A stretch of DNA of 64,000 nt. Source: Pelobates cultripes. Its lineage: Eukaryota; Chordata; Amphibia; Anura; Pelobatidae. Position 1 is the first letter of the stretch. Each line of letters begins with the position of its first letter. Made by a program: the position numbers and the translations under genes. Positions 21,164-32,134 of the stretch are shown here, piece by piece. The stretch is taken from positions 132,856,834 to 132,920,833 of the forward strand of contig OW240916.1 of assembly GCA_933207985.1 (NCBI GenBank). The letters run 5' to 3'. The notes under the pieces are model-generated. The model was given only the letters and a program-made list of their open reading frames with translations. It was not told where the DNA came from and searched no databases.

Positions 21164-22580
21164 CAGGGGCGGGCTGGGAAGGGGGGCAGGGTGGCAATTG
21201 CCCCCCAGGCCGCCCTAAACCCAGGGCCGCCCGCATCCAGCAAAAAAATTAAAATTCGGAATCCCCTGCCTGACATCATCAGGAGAGGCCGACTTCACTG
21301 ACTGCTGCTGCTGTATGTTGGCTGCTGGTCGCTGCTGCCCACCCTCCCTGGCCTAAGGTAAGACTCAGGGAGCGGGAAATACACTTTGGGTTTTTTTTAT
21401 CCCCCTTCTCAGCCCTGTCCCCTCCTCAGTCCCTGACCCCTTAGTCAGCCCCTGTCACCCTTCCTCAGCCCCTGTCCCCTTAGTCAGCCCCTGTCACTCT
21501 TCTTCAGCCCTGTCCCCTTAGTCAGCCCTGTCCCCTTAGTCAGCCCCTGTCCCCCTCCTCAGCCCTGTCTCCTTAGTCAGCCCCTGTCCCCTACCTCAGC
21601 CCCTGTACCCGTCCTCAGCCCCTGTCACCCTTCCTCAGCCCTGTCCCTTAGTCAGCCCCTGTCCCCCTCCCCCTCCTCAGCCCTGTCCCTTAGTCAGCCA
21701 CTGCCCCCTCCTCAGCTCCTGTCCCCTTAGTCAGCCCCTGTCCCTTACTTCAGCCCCTGTCACCCTTCCATAACCCCTGTCCCCCCTTCCTCAGTCCCTG
21801 TCCACCTTCCTCAGCACCTGTCCCCTCCTCAGCCCCTGTGCCATCCTCAGGCCCTGTCTACATTCCTCAGCCACTGTCCTCTTTTGCCCAGCCCGTCTCT
21901 TTTCTCAGCCCTGTCCCCTTCTTCAGCCCCTGCCCCCCTCTCAGCCCCTATCCCACACTTTTCCTGCTCCTTTCCCTCTCAGCTCCTGCCCCCTTCCTCA
22001 GCCCCACTCCCCCCACTACAACCCAATAACATCCCCACTACAGCTCCTCTCCCTCAATTGCAACCCATATCACTCACACCACAGCCTCTTTCCCAAATTG
22101 TAGCCATCAACCTACTTCAGCCTCTACCCCCCCTACATTTCCTAAACCACTAATTATAGCTTATACCCTCCACTACAGCCCCCGTCCCCCCACTACAGCC
22201 CTGTCCCTTTACTCAGCCCCTGGTTTTAAAAGTGTAAAGTTTGGGTGTATGTGTGTGTATGAGTATGTCTGTGTGCGTCAGTATGTCTGTGTGTGTGTGC
22301 GTCAGTATGTCTGTCTGTGTGTGCGTCAGTATGTCTGTCTGTGTGTGTGCCAGTTTGTCTGTGTGTGTGTCAGTCAGTATGCCTGTGTGTGTGTGTCAGT
22401 ATGTCTGTCTGTCTGAGTCAGTATGCCTGTAACAGTGTGTCTTTCTGTGTGTATCTGTGTGCCTGCCCCCCTTCAATCACATGGGAAAGGTGTTTTTTCT
22501 CTCCTCTTGGTGCAATGGGCCACGTGACTGGATTTGCCCCCCAGGCCTAAGGCTGCCAGCCCTCCCCACCACCCCTACCC
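21164..22580 (+). repeat. C-rich minisatellite block, possible hAT-like element
   Basis: From 21400 to about 22230 the sequence is an irregular array of CCTCAGCCCCTGTCCCC and TTAGTCAGCCCCTG units. It is framed on the left by CAGGGGCGGGCTGGG and GCAATTGCCCCCCAGG (21164) and on the right by GATTTGCCCCCCAGGCC near 22540. The framing resembles the ends of hAT-type elements in frogs. No 8-bp duplication was found, so only the repeat itself is certain. Confidence 0.6.
22237..22470. repeat. GT-rich microsatellite (GTCAGTATGTCTGTGTG type)
   Basis: Simple repeat of TGTGTGTGTCAGTATGTCTG words. The open frames across it are low-complexity artefacts. Confidence 0.95.
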
Positions 22581-22729
22581 CTTGCCTCCTTATTAGAGTA
22601 CAGATGCAGGGATGCAGGCAGGCAGGTTGGGATAGAGGAGATTGCACCCCGGTGCAGTGGCCACACACTATTCCACATGGTAGGGTCCAGAAACAGATCT
22701 TAATTTGGTGCATGGAGAGAAAGGTCACT

Positions 22730-23090
22730 GCCCTACACTGTCACCCACCCACACACTGCCCTCTACACAGTCACACTGCCCTCTCCCCCACACTGTCACC
22801 CACCCACACACTGCCCCCACACTATTACACTGCCCTCTACTCCACACTGTCACCTACCTACACTCTGCCCCCTCTCCCACACTGTCACCCACACACACAC
22901 TGCCCTTCCACACTGGCCCCCACACTGTCACCCAACCACACACTGCCCCCAACACTTTCACACTGCCCCTTCCCCCACACTGTCACCCCCCCACACATCC
23001 CATACACACTGCTTCACACACACTGCCTTTCCCATAGCTTTTGGTTGACTAAACACTGCCCTTCCACACTGCCTCCATCCCCACACACTG
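22730..23090. repeat. CA-rich minisatellite (CACACTGCCC type)
   Basis: Irregular array of CACACTGCCCTCT and CACACTGTCACCCACC units. A 283-residue frame crosses it and is composed of the repeat, so it is not called as a gene. A purine-rich tract (GAGGAGCCTGGGGCAGGGG type) follows at about 23095-23530. Confidence 0.9.
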
Positions 23091-23600
23091 ACCCCTGCAG
23101 AGGAGGGTCAGAGGATCCTGGGGCAGACGAGGGACAGGGGAGTGTGGGGCTGAGGAGCCTGTGGCAGGGCAGAAGAAGGGGAGTGTGGGGCAGGGGAGGA
23201 GCAGGAGAGCATAGGGCCTGGGACTCTGGGGAAGATGATGTGCAGGGGATCCTTCAGAAACTCCTAACTTTTATGTCTTCATGTTTGTATACTTGTAAAG
23301 TGATTTAAGTCTCACAGGGAAAAAAGCGCTATAAAAATTGAAAATTACTATTATATTATTATATCCTGGGACAGAGAGGGACAGAGAGCATGAGGCAATG
23401 GAATGACAGGGGAGCATGGGGCAGGGGAGCCTGAGGAAGAGGAGGAGCAGGGAGAGCCTGGGGCAGAGGAGAAGCAAGAGATCCTGCAGCAGTGGAGGAG
23501 CAGTGAGAGCCTAGAGCAGAGAAAAATGGGAGATGGGGCAGTGAAAAATGTATATATTTGAAATAACAGCAACTATATTAATTACAAACATTTTGCTAAT

Positions 23601-23668
23601 ATGAGGGGTACAATTTATGGAAATGGCCCGCCAAGGGGTACTCAAGCGAAAAAGGTTGGGAACCACTG
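23601..23668. mobile_element. Right end of a hAT-type transposon
   Basis: The segment ends AAAAAGGTTGGGAACCACTG at 23668. CAGTGGTTCCCAACC is a widespread vertebrate hAT terminus. The left end was not located, so the element is partial or masked by the purine-rich minisatellite. Confidence 0.45.
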
Positions 23669-23808
23669 GCTTGGACTATCAGCTGACAGCTGCAGCCAAT
23701 CAGCATTGTCCCTGTCCGGCGGCATTCCGCGCTTCCTGAAATTCAAATTCAGAAGCAGGATGCTGCCTGGGGGAACTGCAGATCCAGCCCTAGAGGCAGC
23801 CTGTGAGG

Positions 23809-23945
23809 TTAAAGGGAAACTATAGTGCAAGGAAAACAACGTTTTCTGTCAGATCCTGATCCCAGCGCTCCTCGTCAGCCAGCGCGGGAGACTAATGCAT
23901 ATGTACAGTGAGCACCGCATACATGTACCCCTTACCGCTGGTTTA
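23809..23945. mobile_element. T2-like MITE end (partial)
   Basis: It begins TTAAAGGGAAACTATAGTGC at 23809, a T2-type terminus. The other terminus was not found and the similarity fades near 23945. The stretch 23946-24891 has no recognisable gene. Confidence 0.4.
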
Positions 23946-24891
23946 AATTTAGAGGAATTCACATTAAATATTTTTCTATACCTTCCAAGTTGCTATTATA
24001 ATAGAATGCACAAATGAAAAATGCAGTTTCTTCTGGGGCACTTTGCAAACATATCACATTTCCTTGCTGTACTGGCTCTCAAACGTGTGAGTTAAGATTA
24101 ATGAATAGAGCTATTTTTAATAACTTGGTAATATTCCATACACCTGCACCAATTTGTGATCATAGCAGACTGTCTCTCAGACTTGGTCCCTTGGAAATAT
24201 GTTGTTATCTCATGCAAGCTTAACAAAATGTCAGTTATGACAGCTGTATTACTTGCTAAATCCGCTTCAGTTAAGCAGTAATATAAATATGTGTTTAAGG
24301 ATTGTCATTTGCTACAATTTCCCAAAGGGAATAGATACAGTAATGAAATAAAGCAGTTTAATAAAATGCATCTGCTTAAGAAAAAGCACAGACTATCATT
24401 TGTTATTAGGCAATCATATGAATAAAAACTCCTTTGGCTTGGCAGTGCTGGCTAATATTTCTTTCAACGGTAACACCTCATCTGGAAATTCTCAGTTTAA
24501 TAACTGCGGTGCATTTAATGTTTATTTCCTTCATCTAAAGTTAAAATGAAGTAATCACCCCTCAGGGCTGGATTTTGGTATTTTCCATCAATAGGTATAA
24601 GGTGAATATAAGAGATTGACTTTGCATTTCTTTTTTTTATTCATACTACTAAACAATATAGCCATTTGGTTGCAGGGACTCAAATTTCATTCAAATGTAC
24701 AAAATAAGCCTTTTCTAATGAAGAGAGGTGGTGGAATATTTGCTAAGAGTGGCAGATGGATGGAATCCTTGCAAGTGCATCGTTGTTGCAAAATTTTATG
24801 TACAAATCTCCTTACCTCCTTTTTTCTTCTTCCCACCTCCTTTACTTTTTCCCTCCTCTCTGACGTAACGCCCTCTTTCTCCTCCTCTACC

Positions 24892-25082
24892 TGTAACCGC
24901 AGCTGGTTCCCTTACCACTATAACATCTTAAAGCATAGAACTTAGCAGGGCTAAGCATACAAATATCTTAGCTAAAATATTAGATAGTTAGTAAGAGATC
25001 CTCTATCTAAAATACATATAAGTAATTGAGAATACAATATAAAATAAGGATTGTCTTGAAAGCAATAAAGTTTGGTCTTTTT
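24892..25082 (-). repeat. ERV 3' LTR, distal part (3' end)
   Basis: This aligns with 48244-48438. Over these roughly 190 bases I count five substitutions and one 4-base indel between the two LTRs. It stops at the 16-bp duplication that brackets the L1 insertion. Confidence 0.9.
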
Positions 25083-25482
25083 TTTTGCATTTTGTAGTAT
25101 CAACATACCAAAAATCATCTTGTACAGTAGGAGATTGTAACAATGGATAGAATTTACATACATATATCCAGTAGTACATATGTCATAAGATTGCTACCAG
25201 TTGATACGTTTGGTTCCATTATAATACATCGAACAATTCAACAGTAACATAAGGGGGGGGGTAGAGAGGAAGGGATCGGAGGAAGGGGGGAGAGGAGGTC
25301 AGCATGCTCAGTTAAGAGCAGATGGAGTTGGAGTTGTGCCTAACCCAGTGTGGTTCGAGTCCCACTATGTGTCGCCCATGTCGGGTTTGGACAGTATTGG
25401 TCAATATGGTAGGAGGGGGGTTGGGTGTCGCTATGGAGGTAGTCTGTGCCTCTCAATTTTGTATGTTGAAGTGGTGTCCTGT

Positions 25483-28400
25483 TTAAGTGGTGTCATGTTG
25501 CGGTGATTCGGAGGTTCCCCCTTTTGTTGGCCCCATCAAGTACGTTTCCCACATGTCCCAGGCTACCGCTATGAATTGTTTAGGTGGTGTATTTTTACGT
25601 GCCATTAGTTCGTATTGTCTCGTCATCTGTAGTGCTTTGATACATTGGGACAGGTGTGGTGGAACTGGATTTCGCCATAATCTGCTTATCGCCTGTAGTG
25701 CTGCTACAATGATGTGGTAGATGAGGTATACTTGGGGTTTCGTGAGATTTTTGGGAAGTAGTTGCAACAGATAGACTTCAGGGTTCTGTGGTAGGTGGAT
25801 ACCTGTGCTGTCTTGGATTAGTTGTATTATATCGTCCCAGTATGGTTTCAGTTTTGGGCATGTCCACCAAATGTGTATCATGGACCCTTTGCCGTCTGTA
25901 CAGCGCCAGCATGTGTCCGATATGTTTGGGTTCCCTTTGTGGAGCCTTGTGGGGACCATGTACCACCTATATAGTATTTTACGCGTGATCTCTGTGTGGG
26001 AGGCACACAATGAGAGGTTCCTGTGTCCCTTAAATATTTTGGCCCATTGGATCTCAGATAAGTGAGTCGTCAGATCACGGTCCCACGCTTTTGTGAAGGT
26101 GAAGGTATGTGGGCCTTTTGTGGAATTGTATATGGCGTAAATTAATGAGATAAGTTTTTTCTTTGGTTTTAGGTTGAGGCATATTAATTCTAGTTCTGTC
26201 ATTTGTAGCCCAGCCTCAGGGTGATAAGAGCAGATCGTTTGCGTCCTGAGCCATGACGCTAATTGCCTATATGAGAAGTGAGCTGTGTCTGGAAGCCCAT
26301 ATTGTTTTTGGATCTCAGTGAATGTGTTCAAAGTTGGGCCCTGACATATGTGGTATAGATGTTTAATGTCATGGTCGTGCCACATGCGGAGTTGGAATCC
26401 CGGTATGATCAGGCTCAGTGTCTCCAGTGGCGTTGCTAGAGAGGTGCCCCCTTTCATTATGTGTGTTTTACCAAAGTGGTCCCAGATTTGTAGTGTTAGC
26501 CTAGTGGTGGGGAGACTGTCTTTGTGTTTAGGCCTTAGTTTCCTGGACATCCAAGCCAGAGCGGGGATTGTGAAGTTATTTGTGTAACATGCTTCTATTC
26601 GTACCCACTGTGGGGGGCTAGGGTTACCCGTAACTGCCAGGATCGGGCTTATCATGGCCGCTTTATAGTAGTGAGCTATGTTTGGCAAGCCCATACCCCC
26701 TTTCTGAAGGGGTTTATGTAGTGTGGCTGCTGCTATTCTAGGTTTGGTGTTGTTCCAGATGAACGAGGATATTAGAGTCTGTATTTCACTCAGGTAACGC
26801 CTGGGGATTGCAAGCGGGATGGACCTGAATAGGTATTGTATCCTTGGAAGGAGCAGCATTTTCACTGCAGCTATCCTACCTACCCACGCTATAAACTTCC
26901 CTTTCCAACTGTGTACGAGGGATTTGAGCTCCGTGAGAAGTGGTATGTAATTTGCTTTGTGGATACCCGCCAACGTCTTTGTCAAAGCTATTCCTAGAAA
27001 TGTTATTTTGTCTACGCGCCATTCAAATGCAAAGTTCGTTTTAAGGTGGCTCAGCTCGGGCTGCAATAGATTGATGCCTAATGCTTGTGTTTTGGAGACA
27101 TTCAATTTATAGTACGAGCATTTCCCATATTGGTGTATCAGCTGTTGTAGCGCTGTCAGGGAGGAGCTTGGGTTTTGTAGTGTGAGAAGGATGTCATCCG
27201 CGAATAGCGCGATTTTATATTCATCGTTTTTTACCTTAATTCCCTGAATCGTGGGGTTCGTCCTAATCATGTGTGCAAGAGGCTCTAGGGCAAGTATGTA
27301 CAGTATCGGGGATAAAGGGCAGCCCTGCCTAGTGCCGTTTGTGATGTTGAAATTACTGGAGGAGAAGCCCCCATTCGCTACTTGTGCCGACGGGTTGGAG
27401 TATAACGCTTCCACCAATGCCTGGAACCGTGGGGGGAATCCAAATCTCCCTAGGACCGCGCGGAGGAAGGGCCAGTGAAGGCGGTCGAACGCTTTCTCAG
27501 CATCCAACGACACCAGCACGCTCGGTGTTCCCCCTCCCCGCAGTCCACCCAGCAGGTCCAACACTTTCCTCACTCCATCCGCCCCCTGGCGGCCACTCAC
27601 AAACCCCACCTGGTCCGCGTGCACCAAGGTAGGGATTATTGTTGACAGTCTGTTGGCATAAATTTTGGCTAATATTTTTGTGTCCGTGTTGAGGAGCGAG
27701 ATTGGGCGCAGGTTCTGGCATCTATTTGGTGGTTTCCCTGGTTTGGGGAGAGTGGCTACATGCGCCATTAGCATCTCCCTCGGCATTTTACCCGTGGTGG
27801 TTATGTGGTTGTATAATACTGTCATGTGCGGGGCCAGTATGGTAGCAAAGGTTTTATAGTAACAATTTGTTAGACCGTCTGGGCCTGGGGATTTACCAGG
27901 CGGCAATGGCGCTATGGTGTCGAGTATCTCTTGATTCGTTATTGGAGTCTGGAGTTTTTCTACTTGTGCATGCGTCAGTGAGGGTAGTTGTGTGAGGTCT
28001 AGGAAGTGTTTGATTTCAGTATCTGTGGGCTGATGAGTCGCCGTGTCTTGTTGTAAGTTGTACAGTGTGTGGTAAAATTTTGCCATCTCGTTGTTGATGT
28101 CTTGGGGGTTGTAAAATTTTGCCCCGCTATCTGTGTATAGGTAAGGAATTTTAGATTGGGATTGTTTTTTCCTTAGCATTGCTGCCATGACTTTCCCTGC
28201 TTTGTTACCCTGGGAATATTGTCTTATTTTTAAGCGTTGCATAGTGTAGGATGATTTGGCTAGGTGTATGTCATTCAGCCGTCTAGTAGCGGAGTCTATG
28301 ATGGTAAGGTGAGCAGCGTTTGGGTTTAGTGCATGTGCGGCCGTGGTGTCTCTAATTGTCCGAAGTAGTGTCATGTATTCTTCATTGGATTTGCGTTTGA

Positions 28401-29352
28401 TGTGGGCGGCTCTACTAATCAGCAGCCCTCGTATGGTCGGCTTGTGGGCCTGCCACAAAGTGCCGGGGGATATGTCCGGGGTGTTGTTGGTCTGGAAGTA
28501 TTGTTCCAGATCCCGCGTCAGTTGTGCTCGGAATGTGGTGTCGTGCAAAGTTGAGTCGTTGAGGCGCCAGGGTGGGCGCCCTCTGTGGGGAAAGGAGTCG
28601 CTTAGAGTCACCGTAAGCGGCGCATGGTCCGACCACACAATGTCTCCAATCTGACACTGGGTAGTTCTGGACGCCAGTGGCCCCGACACCAGGGCATAAT
28701 CTATTCTGGAGAACGACTTGTGTACTTGTGAGAAGTAGGTGAACCCTTTTTCCATGGGGTGGAGCATGCGCCAGGTGTCATATAGGTTGTGTTCTGTTAG
28801 TAGATGGTGTAGGGCTTTACTCTGTGTCCTCATTGCGGAATGTCGCGGGGAGGTGTTAGGAAGGGACGTATCCGCGTGGGAGCTCAGCACGTGATTTAAA
28901 TCACCGCATATAATTATGTTTCCCGTCGTGGAGGTGGGTAGTTTGTTCATGACTTTCTTGAAAAATTGTGTTTGGTTTGTGTTTGGGCTGTATATTCCCA
29001 CCAGGACGTATTCGGTATTGTTAACTATACAGTGCAATACTATATACCTCCCCTGTGCATCTTTGCGTAGGCTCAGCAATTCAAACGTCAGTGTGTGGTG
29101 TATCAAAAAAGACACCCCTTTGGATTTAGAGGAGTGGGTTGCGTGGAATTGAGTTGGGTAGTTCCGTAGCCCAAACTGAGGGACTCTATTGGTCACAAAA
29201 TGAGTCTCTTGGGCACATAAGATATCTATTTTGTCCCTATTTGCCTCTTCTAAGAGAAGGCGTCGTTTATGGGGGTGATTCAACCCTCTTGTGTTGTGGG
29301 ATCGTATCGTTAGAGACATAATTGGAGGGTGAGGTGCTGAATTAAAGCACAT
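25483..29352 (-). CDS. L1 ORF2 protein (endonuclease + reverse transcriptase)
   Basis: This 1289-residue frame is uninterrupted. The APE-type endonuclease shows SHNTRGLN near 18-25, CAQETHF with the catalytic Glu at 49, CGDLNHV with Asp151 and Asn153, SRIDYALVS near 215 and WSDHAPL with Asp242/His243. The RT shows GKSPGPDGLTNCYYKTF, LRPISLLNTDTKILAK, DQVGFVSGRQ, SLDAEKAFDRLHW, TRQGCPLSPILYILALEP and FADDILLTLQNP near 715. The C-terminus has CWRCTDGKGSMIHIWWTCP, the Cys-His region of this clade. Together these nick target DNA and copy the L1 RNA. A TTG or ATG a few codons downstream (IMSLTIRS) could be the real start. All catalytic residues are present. Confidence 0.97.
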   Translation of the reverse strand: MCFNSAPHPPIMSLTIRSHNTRGLNHPHKRRLLLEEANRDKIDILCAQETHFVTNRVPQFGLRNYPTQFHATHSSKSKGVSFLIHHTLTFELLSLRKDAQGRYIVLHCIVNNTEYVLVGIYSPNTNQTQFFKKVMNKLPTSTTGNIIICGDLNHVLSSHADTSLPNTSPRHSAMRTQSKALHHLLTEHNLYDTWRMLHPMEKGFTYFSQVHKSFSRIDYALVSGPLASRTTQCQIGDIVWSDHAPLTVTLSDSFPHRGRPPWRLNDSTLHDTTFRAQLTRDLEQYFQTNNTPDISPGTLWQAHKPTIRGLLISRAAHIKRKSNEEYMTLLRTIRDTTAAHALNPNAAHLTIIDSATRRLNDIHLAKSSYTMQRLKIRQYSQGNKAGKVMAAMLRKKQSQSKIPYLYTDSGAKFYNPQDINNEMAKFYHTLYNLQQDTATHQPTDTEIKHFLDLTQLPSLTHAQVEKLQTPITNQEILDTIAPLPPGKSPGPDGLTNCYYKTFATILAPHMTVLYNHITTTGKMPREMLMAHVATLPKPGKPPNRCQNLRPISLLNTDTKILAKIYANRLSTIIPTLVHADQVGFVSGRQGADGVRKVLDLLGGLRGGGTPSVLVSLDAEKAFDRLHWPFLRAVLGRFGFPPRFQALVEALYSNPSAQVANGGFSSSNFNITNGTRQGCPLSPILYILALEPLAHMIRTNPTIQGIKVKNDEYKIALFADDILLTLQNPSSSLTALQQLIHQYGKCSYYKLNVSKTQALGINLLQPELSHLKTNFAFEWRVDKITFLGIALTKTLAGIHKANYIPLLTELKSLVHSWKGKFIAWVGRIAAVKMLLLPRIQYLFRSIPLAIPRRYLSEIQTLISSFIWNNTKPRIAAATLHKPLQKGGMGLPNIAHYYKAAMISPILAVTGNPSPPQWVRIEACYTNNFTIPALAWMSRKLRPKHKDSLPTTRLTLQIWDHFGKTHIMKGGTSLATPLETLSLIIPGFQLRMWHDHDIKHLYHICQGPTLNTFTEIQKQYGLPDTAHFSYRQLASWLRTQTICSYHPEAGLQMTELELICLNLKPKKKLISLIYAIYNSTKGPHTFTFTKAWDRDLTTHLSEIQWAKIFKGHRNLSLCASHTEITRKILYRWYMVPTRLHKGNPNISDTCWRCTDGKGSMIHIWWTCPKLKPYWDDIIQLIQDSTGIHLPQNPEVYLLQLLPKNLTKPQVYLIYHIIVAALQAISRLWRNPVPPHLSQCIKALQMTRQYELMARKNTPPKQFIAVAWDMWETYLMGPTKGGTSESPQHDTT

Positions 29353-30438
29353 GGTGCCATTGGGGTTTGCTTCCGCTGTAGTATGGGGTGATGGTGAGTG
29401 CTATAATAGGTAGGCTGGTTAGCAATGAATCCTCTCTTCTGTGGAAAGGGGTAGGGGGGGGGGGTGTAACTTGGATAATCGAACTTGGATATGGTAAGCG
29501 AAATTTCCTCCAGGGAGGAGTTGGTGTGGTAGGTCCACACCTCGGGGGTGGGAGTTCCTGGGTTCTCCCGTGATGTGGCTGTTGAGCTCTGTGAGTTGTG
29601 GTCAGTCAAAAAGGCTGAAATGCGCCTAGCATATGGGTTTCATTGTTCCCTGAGTAGAGGAGTTTAGCGTTTTTTTTTTTTCTCTCCCATGCGTCTCAGC
29701 CCACTCAAGTTACTGTCACTATGTGTGCTGTCGGCACTCGCCGTGGCCTCCGCCCGGCCCACGGCCGATATGCACGGCCAGATCTCCGCCGTGCATAGGG
29801 GCGGTGCTAGCCTGCTTCGTCGGCCGCGTAATAGTGTGCTCCCCACGGCGGGGACTGTGTTAAGTGCTGAAACTTCCCTGCGCTCTGCAGAGCCTCAGGC
29901 CTCGCCAGGGCCCGATTATTCTGGGCTTCTTTTAATGTCTCCTACAGGGTGTCATGTCATGTAGCAAGCTGTCATGGGGGCCAAGGGGTCCTCCTGGGCA
30001 TGTTTCCATATCTACATCAGTGTATGTAGTTTTCCGTGTAACATATTTCTAAGCCCCCAGTACCCCCGACAACCCAATAACATATGCAAAGTTTGGGTAG
30101 GTTATGTTAGAAAGGAAACAAAAAATTATAACCATCTTGAAAGTATTGAGTGGCGGACCACTCTTGGGATGAGTCGGGCCGTAGCCAGTTCATATTGGGT
30201 CGAGATTCAGGGAAGTGTCCACAGTGTGCAGACAGACACTCTGCTTTGCGGTCCCCAAAGCGGGTCATCCGCTATAGTGCTTTGTGAAGTGTGGTGGTAT
30301 GTGCGTGCGTGGAATAGATCGCTTAAGAGAGCGGCATCTGTAGCAGGTGTGTGTAAATAAGTTGTGTGATGCAGTGAAGGGTAGTGTAGTTGTGGTGTTG
30401 TGTGCTGACAATACTTGCGACCCATGACTTCATGTCCA
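29353..30438 (-). other. Long inter-ORF spacer of the L1
   Basis: These 1086 bases separate ORF1 and ORF2. They hold only short frames. A GC-rich CpG-dense stretch lies at about 29690-29900, and a more AT-rich part near 30000-30130. The second L1 has a comparable 0.9-kb spacer, so this seems a family trait rather than an insertion. It could contain an internal promoter or a translation-reinitiation signal for ORF2; that is inference. Confidence 0.6.
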
Positions 30439-31398
30439 TTAGGTAAGTCTCTGGCGGACGACGCTCCACTCCCGTGTTGTCTTCTTAATCGGCTGTACAG
30501 TAGGCTCCGACTGGCCAAGCGGTATCCCCCATTCTTTTAGAAGCCGGACTCCTTCCTCCGGGGAATGGACGGGTTTGAAGGCGCCTCCACGTTGAATCAG
30601 CATCTTAGTTGGGTAGCCCCATCGATATCTGGTGCCATGTTGTCGTAACGCTTCTGCGACCTGTTGGAATGTCCGCCGTTTTTTCAATGTTGCTGCCGAG
30701 AGGTCATTGAATATCTTTACTGTGGGGAAGTCTTCGTGCGGGTGGTTGCGGTTACGGCTCGCCGTGAGGACCAGCTCTTTGACATGAAAGTAATGGGCCC
30801 GCAGCAACACGTCTCGTGGTGTGGAGTCTGGCAGGTGAGCCGGCTTGGGGATTCTGTGTATCCGGTCTATTAGCATCATGTCCGTCGGTATGTCCGGCGC
30901 ATAGGCTCTCATTAGGCCTCGTGCGTAGGCCTGAAGGTCTACTGGTTGCACCGACTCTGGTACTCCTCGAAGCCGGATATTGTTCCGCCGTGCCCGATCT
31001 TCTGCATCTGCCATTTGCGACTCCAGGCGTTCCACCTTCTCCTCCAATTGTTGGACATGATCCGCCATGTTGTTGTGGGCAGAAGCGAAGTCCCCCATTT
31101 TGTCCTCAATTTTGGATGTGCGTGTTCCCAGTTCCTGCATTTCCTTCCTCATGGCATCTGCCGTTTGTTGCCAGGAGGCTATCAGTTTGGTGGACAGATT
31201 GTTCAGCGCGTGCTCCAGGAAACTTTTCGTAATTTGGTCGGACTGTGCTTTATCCGCCATGGTGAGGCTCGAATCCGAATCTCCCTCGCCATCTTGGGCG
31301 TCCGGCTGTGAGGCCGTTTGTGGAGTTTGGCTTTTGTGGCCAAAAAAGTTGATTTTGTCTGTTTTGGCCGTCGTTTTTTTCGTCCTGTGGGTGGCCAT
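30439..31398 (-). CDS. L1 ORF1 protein (coiled coil + RRM)
   Basis: This 319-residue RNA-binding chaperone binds the L1 transcript to form the ribonucleoprotein. Residues 1-50 are a basic, polar N-terminus (KKTTAKTDK). About 60-135 is a predicted trimerising coiled coil (HVQQLEEKVERLESQ). The RRM begins at RRNNIRLRGVPE (138-149). The C-terminal domain follows, with LKKRRTFQQVAEALRQHG and RYRWGYPTKMLI. Length and order match Tx1/L1 ORF1 proteins. The start is the first ATG after the short 5' UTR and sits in the frame that runs unbroken to the stop. No defects are seen. Confidence 0.95.
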   Translation of the reverse strand: MATHRTKKTTAKTDKINFFGHKSQTPQTASQPDAQDGEGDSDSSLTMADKAQSDQITKSFLEHALNNLSTKLIASWQQTADAMRKEMQELGTRTSKIEDKMGDFASAHNNMADHVQQLEEKVERLESQMADAEDRARRNNIRLRGVPESVQPVDLQAYARGLMRAYAPDIPTDMMLIDRIHRIPKPAHLPDSTPRDVLLRAHYFHVKELVLTASRNRNHPHEDFPTVKIFNDLSAATLKKRRTFQQVAEALRQHGTRYRWGYPTKMLIQRGGAFKPVHSPEEGVRLLKEWGIPLGQSEPTVQPIKKTTREWSVVRQRLT

Positions 31399-31540
31399 CG
31401 CTTTGGCGCCGTTATTTTGTTTATTTCTGTGTTGTTTTGTGCCTTTAATAGCTCATGTATGAGAGCTCAGTACCGGAGCAAGTCCTTATGCGGCCATCTT
31501 GCTCGGTGGTCGGCCACGCCCCCCAAAGTTTGGTCTTTTT

Positions 31541-32121
31541 AGATATTTTATTAAATAAAAATATAAATATAGACATATAAAATCCATTACAATAATGTAT
31601 AGCAGAGTTGTATAGCAGAGTGCTTGCAATATCATTAAAATAGAATAATATACCCTCTTGAACATGTCAACATCTCTCAGTCATTATAATATGGAGCAGT
31701 GTCTCTGTCTCCAAATCTCTCCTCTGTGCGTTAACATTTAAAAGGTACACATATTTTTTTCACTTTAGAGTTACCGCAGTTCATATATGAAAAAGTTAAA
31801 CCTCTTTTACTTTATTCATTATAGGGTTACCGCAGTTTATGTATGAAAAAGTAAAAGTTCTTTTACTTTTCATTAGAATTCAGTATGACGTAATATAGCC
31901 TTGAAGATGTTTATGCATTTCTTGTTATTGAATTAAGCTTAAACAAAACGGCGTATGTTAGAACTACGCAGCATGTTATGCACTGAAAGTAGGTGAAAGG
32001 TTATTAATTAAAGAAACATTGTATGAAAAACAACATGTTCCATTTCTAGTGACAAAGTATACAGTTTAAGAAATACAACTTTTCATTCAAAAACTTGTAA
32101 TATTTGCATTTGCCCATAACA
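31541..32121 (-). repeat. ERV 3' LTR, proximal part (5' end)
   Basis: This aligns with 48439-49006 and ends at the TGTTATGGGC terminus (minus strand). It contains a roughly 65-bp tandem repeat around TTACCGCAGTTCATATATGA (31770-31880), also present in the other LTR. The LTR is 772 bases once the L1 is removed. Confidence 0.88.
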
Positions 32122-32134
32122 CCCTCTCCATTAA
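32122..32134 (-). promoter_or_regulatory. Polypurine tract of the ERV
   Basis: Read on the minus strand, AATGGAGAGGG lies directly before the 3' LTR terminus TGTTATGGGC. That is the position and composition expected for the plus-strand primer in retroviral reverse transcription. Confidence 0.7.

Larger units (their letters stand above)
25083..31524 (-). mobile_element. Full-length Tx1-like L1 retrotransposon
   Basis: A minus-strand L1 is inserted in the ERV 3' LTR. The 16-bp AAAGTTTGGTCTTTTT flanks it at 25067-25082 and 31525-31540 and matches perfectly. The 5' end reads GGGGGCGTGGCCGACC and then CAAGATGGCCGC, a typical L1 start. The 5' UTR is only about 126 bases, ORF1 is 31398-30439, an unusually long 1.09-kb spacer follows, ORF2 is 29352-25483, and a 400-base 3' UTR ends in an A-rich tail. 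Both frames are open throughout, so this is a candidate active or recently active copy. Confidence 0.96.

Noticed and set aside
22457..23308. 283-residue frame with His/Thr/Pro repeats
   Set aside because: It covers two minisatellites and has no domain; composition explains it.
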